A program made the position numbers and the translations under genes. From Symsagittifera roscoffensis (lineage: Eukaryota; Xenacoelomorpha; Acoela; Convolutidae), in contig NC_087062.1 in assembly GCF_963678635.1 (NCBI RefSeq), positions 45,901,758 to 45,965,757 of the forward strand: DNA of 64,000 nucleotides, in the 5' to 3' direction. The notes beneath the pieces were generated by a model that saw only the letters and a list, made by a program, of their open reading frames with translations, ran no database searches and was not told where the DNA came from. How positions within the stretch are numbered: the stretch's first letter is position 1; each line of letters opens with the position of its first letter. This document shows positions 43,601 through 53,579 of this stretch, one piece after another.

Positions 43601-46600
43601 ACAGCCGCTAGTTTCTGAATTCTGATAGGGCCATTTACACTTTCGGGGACCGTTATCACTTCCCCCCCAGGGGTCTGAGGGGTCCCGATTTTTTATGCCC
43701 GGGTCAAATCATCTCTAGTATCGGTCCTCTGAATTTCATAACATTAGCTTTCTTAGTTCCGATTCGGGGGGGGGGGGGGGTTCGCCGATTTTTTCAAATT
43801 TTGTTTTCTGGCATAGGAATGACAATTTCTGCCAACTTGATCTATTTTGAGCTCTACCCTTTGTTTGCTCTACTACTTAACTTAATGACCAATGAATCTT
43901 ACGCTCAGGTTAATATAGCATGACGAATTGTAGAATCTTTTTTCTTATGTAGAATCACGAATTCTGCAGTACCTTTACTATTGCTGGCGGTGCAGCATAG
44001 ATATAGTACCGGTGTTTTTATTTCAGCCAAAATGTATCAGTTTGAAAAGTGGGCAACACCTGAGACGACCGAACAACATCACTTCAATCCAGAGCAAATT
44101 CGCCCTCAAATACAGACTCCTTTCTTTCTACGAAACAAGAGACATTATCGAAGAAGTCAAGTCAGTCAAACAAACAGACGAGAAACAAACTCCTGAAAAT
44201 TTACAGTTTGACCCTAAGTCAGATTATATAGTTCAATCTGCTCACAAATCGGAAGAGCTGTTAGCAGAAAACAATGGAACAGATGTGTCTGAAATATCAC
44301 TTGAGGTGGAGATAAACCCTTTTGCAGCCCTAGTTGAAAACAGGGAAGTGTTGATGCCTCTCCCCTCGAATGGAGAACTGTCCACTGAGAATAGCAAAAT
44401 ATACAAGGACAACGTGAACAACCACACTCCAACAACATCTATAACGACTGTGACCAGTGGTAGATTATTATGATTATGACACTTCCTAGCATTTTAAAAT
44501 CATTTTATGAGTTTGAGATTAAAAACCTAAATTAGGAGAAAATATTGAAAAAAAATATAAAAAGATTTATGGAAAAGGTAATTCGCGTAATTTGAAAAAA
44601 TTAAAAGCTGTTATAACTTGTTTTTTTTGTTTGATCTTAAGACTAGCATGCGAATTGAAAAACAAATTAACTGAAGGCAAAGCAGGGCTTTGAAAAAAGG
44701 CAACATTATAAAAATACATCACTGATTGATTTGCTTCACTTAGGCTTCGGCTCTGGTGCCAGACTGTCCATCCAGGGCCATAGTACTCCCCAGATCAGAG
44801 AGGATCCCCAATCAAACCACATTAGCCCAGAGGCAGACATGGTGGCATCTCTGAGCCAGCTAGACACAGACAAGATCTGGGACATCTGGGTTCCCCCAGA
44901 TGACTACTTCAAGCCCTGTTCCAAAGTGGTGTCCCTGTCGGGTGGTGGTGAAGGGGGAGTGGTGAACTGCAGATGGTGTGGGGGCACGGGCACCAAACAA
45001 TGCAGAGTGTGTAAGCGGAAGAGCAAAAAGTGGAACTCGTGTGGCAACTGCAACGCAAATGGTGAACAATTGATATGTCATAAATTGTAAAATCAAATAT
45101 GGAGAAATTTTTCATATCAAACATGGAGTCATTGGGGGCGGATAGCCAAGGATTTGGAAAAAAATCGACCTTTTTCGGACTGGTCAACAGGGGCGGACCT
45201 AGGATTTTCTCGAGGGGGCGGATTTTCAAAAAATTGTCGAAACTTTTGTCGACCTTTTTTTTAGACCGACCGAATTGATTTTTCGAGCTCTCCCTAAGCA
45301 GAGAGGATCCTGCGCGAAAGTTTGCTGCTCCTGTTTTGGCCAAATTTGCTGCGATCCTGTTTTACCCAAATTTGCTGCGCGAAAAACAGACAAAAAAAAG
45401 TGTTTTTAGGCACTTTTTGGAAAAATTGACCAAAAAATTGCATTTTTCGGCGCGCGCTCCCCTCTCAAAATTATTATACATTGGCGCCCAAGGCGCCTTT
45501 AGAAAACTTTTAGGGTCGGTCGGCCAAAAATGGATTTCTTAAAAAGTAGGGGGTCGAATCCCTGAGGGAGGGCGTCCGTCCCATTGTTCCGCCACCGACC
45601 GCTGGTCAAATTGAATTTTTTCAGCATTCTCTTTTACACAAAAAAGGCTTTGACAATATTTTTCAGCGCTGCAGGCAAACATTTTCCAAAATATTCCAAC
45701 TAAATCCGACCAAAAGTGAATGTCGTAAGACACTACCAAAAGGGGAATCTTTGGGCGCTGAGGGAATCTTCTGGCAAAATAAAAACTACTTTTTTAGAAC
45801 AAACGTTTCAAAAAAATATATTAAATAATTGAAAAAAAAAACGCTTATCTCTTCCTTGTTTTCAAATTTGAGTGTAATTGTGTTGTGCGTCAGGGTCCGT
45901 GAGTACACAACAGTATTACAATGGGGTGGACTATGACAACACATGGAACAATGACATCCCCATCATGAGTGGGAAGATCCAGGTGAAGTGTGAGGAGTGC
46001 AAGGGCATCGGGCTATCACACGATCCTTACAAGTGCAGACAGTGTCAGGGCAGGGGTGCTGTGCAGTGCACCAGGTGTGCAGGGGAAGGCAGGGTGGGGG
46101 TGGAGCGGAGTGTGCATGTGCAGTATAATAACCACTCCTCATGGGCCATAGCCAACGACACACCCATTCCACACAGGTAAAAAACAATTTACACAAAACC
46201 TCACACATGCTCCGCTTCTCCGTATAGTTTTAATTGAGACAGTTCAACTCTAAAGCGCTCTTTGTGCATCAATTTTTTTAATCAGTTCGATGAACGATTT
46301 GAAAACTCTCATATGTTTTTTTTTGGTTCCGACCATTGAAAATGGGGAGGAACTTTGTATGGGTGTGTTTTAGTGTTTTTAGTTTGTTTTTAACACAAGC
46401 ATGTACCACAAATAATCATCGGAATGGGCTGAGTGATATATTTTATTAAAGCCTTTCGTTCGTGATTCGACTGATCTTACAAAATTTCCAAAATTTCCAG
46501 TGTCGAGAAAAAAATGGTTTGAAATTTTGGATTTTTTTTCTAATTTCGAGCGCGTAAAGCGAGCAAGTGGGCTTATTTATCCTTATTTTTTACTCGAGTA

Positions 46601-49600
46601 AATTTAGTTTTTGGAGTTTTGTAAGTGCATTTTGGTAATCAAAAACTTAACAAATTTGAGAAAATTTTTTGATTTCTTTTAATGATTTTTTTCTAGATAA
46701 TTTTCTTCAAAAACTGTTGTCCATTTTGTCTATTTTACTATGACTGTTGATGATGCCTAAACTTTTTTATGTTCAGATCCTTTATCACACCACCCAGAAA
46801 AATTTGCTCTAACTTGAAAAAACTTTTTTGTGTGTGTTTTCTTTTAAGATTTCAGAGCCAAATAAAAAATTAGTTTTAAGACTTCAGAGCCAAATAAAAA
46901 ATTAACCGATTGATCCAAGTTTTTTCAAATAGGGTTAAGTTTATCAAGAAACAACTTTTCTGGAGTTTCAAAGAACTTTGAGGTCATAAAGTTTTGTGAG
47001 GTTTAAGTATTTGTACTCGGGTGGTCTTTTTCTCAAGACAAACTTCGCTTTTTTAACTAGCTTTTTTTGACGTAATTTTTTTTTATCATTCGAAAATTTT
47101 TGTTGTCGTGATCTCAAATTTAAAAAGAATTCACTTAGAAGCATTTTTTGTACGGCTATGGGGAAATAAATGTTGCCAATTTCGCAATCTTGGGACAATT
47201 AACGCGCGATATGATCAACACCGGTCCAAGTTTTGACCAGATTTTGCGTCAAAAGTCTGGTCATCCCGAATTCCTGGAGGGATATCTTGTACTATTTAAA
47301 ATCAAATTGTTTCTAAAATATATATTAATAAAAACTACAAAATTTTAGCTTGAAAGATATTAATTTAATAAGCAACACAAACATGTCAAGTTTCTATCGA
47401 AACCGGTCTGGGCGGTCAATAAAACTGCGAAGTCTGAAATTATTAATATTTGGTCTCAAAAGTCTGCCCTGCCCGTATCTGGTCTCGGATCGTGCGCCAT
47501 GTCTAGTCGTGGCATCCCCGCCCTGGTCGCGATAGCCCGACGGTCCTTTTGATTCCAAAACTCTGGAAAAATCTGGGCATCTCAAAATTTGGACGCACAA
47601 GTCTGAAGATCAAACGCGGGCCTGACCTCAATACAACCTTATTTAATAACTAGAGGGCATTTTTTATTGGACCTTCTTGAAATTTTTGTAGTTTAGCTTG
47701 TGCAGTTTGACTAAGGAAAAAAAAACAAATTTAAGCAGTATTGTTTGATGTTTCCTTCTAGGTTCCTACAACAGTTGTGCGGAGTGGTGATTTGGGAGGA
47801 GGAGACAGACCAGGCCACAGACTCTCCCAACCTGGACAAACTCATGGACGGCAAGAGCCTCACTCTCCGTGCCAGACACCATCACAAACTCACACAGTCC
47901 CAGAGAGGTGAACTCAGATTTACTGAAAGTGTAAAAATCATAAAAATTGATTCCAGTATAGGTCCACGTTTATCAAATTAATCTGAAGAAGAAGAATTAA
48001 CTTTTCATTGTAGCAATTATACAGCATTGCACATAACACATTCGAAAATACGCAACTCTGAGAGGACAGCTGACAAACCCATATGGGTTGCTAGGTGCTC
48101 TCCTGAGCTTCTAGAAGTAGGTGACAATCAAAACCAATTTTTAAAGCCGTAAAAAAACACAAACAAAAAATGTTAAAAAACCATTGCACTTTATTGACGA
48201 TTGGCTGCCTGGCTATAACGTCTCATTTTCAAAAACAAAATCAATAAAACGACCGAATAACTTCAAGTAAAGCAAAGAAAATTCTGAAACTCGCTTGTTG
48301 CAGCCCTCTTTTTTCGTCTGAAAAACCTTGACCTTGTTCCAATAACGGCTACTGCTTCTACTAACTGAGCCTTGCCTCTAAAACCTACCTGACACCAATA
48401 GATTTGGATGGAGGCTGTTTGAACACAGATCACTTAACTGAGCTCAAGCTGCACTAACCAGTGAACAAGTCCAAACAAGGTTTCAATTCGTCGGAAATTA
48501 CTTCAAAACCAAAAGTTAGGTTTCATAAAGCAAATAATATCAAACCCAAGAAGACCTTCGAGAAAAATAAAAATCAGAAATAGGGAGGCAAATTTCCTAG
48601 CAGCAAATAAAACTTAACGATGTCATCTTTATTTGAAAAATACAAATGCCGATGATTATGGGCAAGTTTTTTTGATCAGATTTAGACAAACTGTCAAACT
48701 CACGAGGAAGCAAACTATTTCAGCGTTAAAAAATCAAAAACTTTCAGCCTCAATAACTTATTGATTTTCTCTTTTTTGCTTTTTTAATTAGGAAATTTCA
48801 TTAAATTGACACTTGACCCACGTGTACTGAAAGTGAAAGCATCAAACAGAAAACGATATTTCAAACTAAAAATCACAATGTAGGCCAGCAAAGGAATGCA
48901 AAGTTAGATTTAATGACTCATATACAAACATTTACAGAAACTCAAAACAGTGGGAAAAAAATCATTAACAAAATTCGATTGATCGCCGGCGCAATTTTGT
49001 TAGCAAAAAATCTGAAAAAAAACTTTTTTAAAACATTAAAACTGGTCTTAACTGTGTTAGCTAGTGCAACCATACACAAGAATGCCACAAGGTGAAATTG
49101 GCCTAATGTTTGACACATTTTCGAAATGACGCCACTCTGTTTTCTTAGTTTTTTCCTAACAAAATCTGAATGAAAACGAATGGCTTATTTAACATAAGTA
49201 ATCAACAAGATATATACCCATTTTAGATTATCTTTGCGGTAAATTGTTCATTTTTAGTAAAGAATTGAAAGCCAGGTTGAGCATAAAGATAACTGAAAAT
49301 TCTTATCCATCTTTTGTGATAATTTTTTTAATCAAACCATCCGCTCAAAGCTGTAAAACTTTCATTGAAACTTTGAATTCAGCACTTTATTTTTGTTATA
49401 ATAGTAACATCTGCAAAGGAAAAAGTTTGCAACTGCTGCAGCCCTTGATAAGAATGTTGCTATATATTAGGAACAAAAATGGCCGCATAATGGAATCCTG
49501 GGGAACACCTCACTTAAATTTTTTCCAAGAACACTTGCAATGACAAATTTAAACTGATTGCGTGAGAATTTTTGAGTGTTCTATACAATTTTAGTTTGAT

Positions 49601-52600
49601 ATCCAAATAGTGATGATTAAGCAATTCAAACGTTTTATTAATTCCAGGAAAACCGTTCTTTTTACCGGCTTGCTTTCATCTCCTTTACACTTATGAGATA
49701 GCATGAAAATTGCACTTTTTTTTTAAATTAAACTTCTTTACATATGTTAACGATTGAACTTCAAGATATTCATGTTTTCCATTGTACATTGGACACTAAG
49801 AAACTCTCTCTCCAAGTTATCAGTAGAGATATCGATAAGTAAATACATTCATTGAGTTTTGATTCTTACTTATATAACGGGTGGACAACGGCCTTGATCA
49901 ACGACTTGGGAGTAATTATGATGTTTTGAAGGCTAAATCACTGAGGATTCTTGAAATGAGTACAATTGTTAGTCTGCTTGCTTCAACAATGAAACTGTTG
50001 AAGTCACAACCAAAAGACGTCTTAATTTGCGCAAAGATTTGAGCAAAGAAATTTGAGTAAAGAAATTTTTTGATTTCACTTTCTGTAACTGCAAAACTTT
50101 GGTTACTCGAGGTTATGATACCTGTCTGATTTAGATATTTAATTTGCAAACTATTCAACAATAGTAGAAAAAAACTATTGAACTTATTCGCAATAGCACG
50201 TCCGGGATAATAGTTTCCCCCGTCTATTTTTTTATGGAACGTTTTTTAGATTTACGGATGCATGTAACGCTTTTAAGTTCATTCACAGCTTTGAGTCACC
50301 AAAGACCATTTTAGATTTTATAATTATAACACTGTGTTCTTATCATTGTTCCGACTTTCGATACCTTTGGCCACTTTTTTACGTTTGGCCACAGAAAAAA
50401 TTTGTATTGTTTGCTACTTGTCATTTTCTACATGTTTTTGTCTCCCCTTCCCCTGAACATTTCACACTCCCACCATTCTTATTTTCTTCACTTATCATCA
50501 CCTCCCTTACCCTTACTTACATGTACCGTAGAAATACGAAGCAATACGTTAAAAACATGTTAAAAAAATGAGCAGAGCCAGCATTCAGAAAAGCTCGCTA
50601 CTCGGAACATAGATTAAAATTTTTGCCCTGCCGACTTTTATATTAGGTGACCATCTCAAATGTAGTGATTCAATATCACAGTGATTTTGCTTGAATTCGT
50701 TCTTATTTTCTAGATTTATAACTCTTCCGACTTTCGAAAAACGAGGAACATATATGCCCGGGGTGGCTTTTTGTTCCGACTTTCGATACGAAAGTAACGG
50801 AATATTTGTGCTCGGGGTGGGTTTTTTTTTCTTCAGACAAATTTCGACTTTTTAACTAGCCATTTTTGACGGAATTTTTTTATATCATTCGAAAGGTAAT
50901 GTTGTCCTGAGCTCAAATTTGAAAAGATATTTCACCTGTGATCATTTTTCGTAAAGTTAAGGGGGTTTAAAGATTGCCATTTTGGTCAATTTGGGACAGT
51001 TAACGCGCGATATATTTCGCGCTAATAACGCGTAAGCGGAGAGTTAATCCGTCTTAGAAATCGTTCCAAATTGGTTAAAAGAAGCTTATTTGCCATAATT
51101 GATTTGTTACAAGGAGCGAAATCTATCCTTTTATACTTTGTATGGCGTGTGAGGCATGATTTTCCCAAAAAAAATTCAAATTTTAGAAAAAAAAAATCAA
51201 TTTATTTTTTCTTACATTTAGTTTTTTAATGTTATTACTGCTCCATAAAACCTTAAAAGCCAGTCGGAACATTCATTCCGTCTGATTCTTGTTTCAATTT
51301 AATTTCCATTTTTCCCTGCTCTTTCAAATCTCACTCTTTTGAGTGTTACTGTTTCATTTCATGACTATGGTTTTTGAAATCCATTTCGTTTCTCAATAAG
51401 AGTTATTGTTCCGGCTTTCATAACGAAAGTAGTGGAATATTTGTGCTCGGGTGGGTTTTTTTAGACAAGTTTCGACTTTTTAACAAGCCATTTTTGACGG
51501 AATTTTTAAAATATCATTCGAAAGCTATTGTTGTCCTGAGCTTAAATTTGAAAAGATGTTTCACATCTGATCATTGTTCGTAGAGTTATGGGGCTGTAAA
51601 GATTGCCATTATGGCCAATTTTGGACAATGAACGCGCGATACTAACGCGTGAGCGGATATTTAATCCGTCTTAGAAATCGTTCCATATTGGTTCAAGGAA
51701 GCCTATATGCCTTAATTATTTTGTTAATAGGAGCAAAAGCTATCACTTTGTACTTAATATGGCGTGTGAGGGGATGATTATACAAAACTAATCATTTTTG
51801 GTGGCTTTTTGTTCCGACTTTCGATACGAAAGTAACGGAATATTTGTGCTCGGGGTGGGTTTTCAGACAAATTTCGACTTTTTAACTAGCCATTTTTGAC
51901 GGAATTTTTTATATCATTCAAAAGGTATTGTTGTCTTGAGCTTAAATTTGAAAAAATTTTTCACCTGTGATCATTTTTCGTAAAGTTATGAGGGTTTAAA
52001 GATTGCCATTTTGGCCATTTTGACCAATTTGGGACAATTACCGCGCGATATAAATCGCTCTATTAACGCGTAAGCGGAGATTTAATCCGTCTTATAAATC
52101 GTTCCAAATTGGTTGAACGAACCTAATTTGCCATAATTGATTTGTTACAAGGAATGAAATCTATCTTTCTCTACTTTATATGGTGTGTGGGGGGATGGTT
52201 TTTATAAAAAATTTCAAATTTTAGAAAAAAAAATTATTTTATTCTATTTCATTTAATTTTTTTAGGTTATTACTGCTGCTCCATAAACCTTAAAAGACAG
52301 TCGCAACAATCAGGGCTTCGCCCTGATACGAGCAGTATTGTTCAAGCTTTCAATTTAATAGAATCAATTTCTGAGTGGAAAGTGAGTAGTTAACCATATC
52401 AGTTTGGTTTTTCTCGTACTCCTGCTTTCCGATGTATGAAAACAAAAAATTCAAGAACCAAATATTTATCATTGATTTTGATGATTTATCATTGATATTT
52501 TAACTTGTCTTTCAGGCTCCAGAAAACCGAAATGACCCACGTTTTAATCAGGCAGGGTTTCTTAGTTGCGATGAGAAAGACACGTTTTCGAGCACCTTAG

Positions 52601-53531
52601 CAAATTTCACAATTGAATCTCAAATAGGTTGAATTGTCTTTGGCCGAATTGTCTGTGCGCCGTTTTGTAAATAACGTTTCAAGAATTTCATCTAGTTGTC
52701 AAGGAAGAAGAACTTTTCTCTCCTTGTGGGGAGTTGTATACTGTAAAAGTAATATATTTTTCATGTTGTTTTTATAACAGATTTTTTGGATTTGTATAAT
52801 TTTGAGTTAACGTTTGGAATTGTATTCTTGTGATTTAAAGCAGTCTAAATGATCATTTTAAAGAAACCTTGTTTCAATTGAACATATTATATCTCGTGGT
52901 TACTCAAACCTACATACATGTTCTTTCAGTTCTTCATGTTGTTTAAGAAGAGATTTAGTGCACAATACTTAATTCAATTGTCTGAGGAAACAACACTCTA
53001 TCATCTCGACTAAGTAGTTGTGTTTCTGATCTCCCTCATACAAACCTCTGATACCTTGAATAAGGTTTTCGTTTTTGAGTTGATTACAAATGCTTCCCGC
53101 TTTTGTCCATGTTGATTCGATACGATCATCTCCTTCTAGATACGTCTAGATACGTTATCTAGATACTCCGTCTAGATACTAACGTATCTAGATACTCCGT
53201 CTAGATACGTTAAATCTTTGTAGCTTCTTAAGTGGTTCACTTTTGAGAACTGGTGCGAGACTCTAATTTCTCAATACTCCTCTTTGGCTGTGTTTCCGGA
53301 GAAGGGCACAATCATTGGTCTGTGGTTCTTCGGTAATTCGGCTCTTTTTTGCATTTTGGGCAGCTCTATTTTTAGAACTTAGTTTTTAGAATTTAATTTT
53401 AGGCAGCTCTATTTTTTTTTTTTGAAAATTAAACTCTTTTTATCTGAACTATTACATTTATTTTGTGGTTAAAGGTGGGTTGTTTCAGCTAATGTCTCAA
53501 TTTTAGCTAACTCTTTAGAACGAAAGAAGGA

Positions 53532-53579
<48 letters not shown>

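Larger units (their letters stand above)
41690..43970. other. Compositionally distinct block in SSUH2 intron 1
   Basis: For about 2.3 kb the sequence is clearly richer in C and G than the flanks, without long A or T runs. No ORF above about 70 codons and no exon of SSUH2 was recognised. It holds a three-unit repeat (42008-42135), iterated GGTAAC and AAGGTCACC words (43066-43106), and a G15 run (43766-43780). It could be a solo LTR or a non-autonomous insertion, but no terminal repeats or target duplication could be found by eye. Confidence 0.45.

Noticed and set aside
43981-44196. Alternative + strand frame at exon b
   Set aside because: Its phase does not fit exon a or exon c and it lacks the family residues seen in the chosen frame.
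44909-45343. 144-codon - strand open frame
   Set aside because: It overlaps SSUH2 exon c in antisense and runs into the hAT-like MITE; no domain.
45549-45575. tRNA-like GGTCGAATCCC phrase
   Set aside because: No acceptor stem or anticodon arm can be formed around it; it lies inside the hAT-like MITE.
49244-49543. 99-codon + strand open frame
   Set aside because: It is the antisense shadow of the LINE RT fossil; the - strand carries the conserved block order.
53133-53210. CRISPR-like array of short repeats
   Set aside because: Units are nine bases with two- to seven-base spacers in an intron of an animal gene; spacing and context do not fit.
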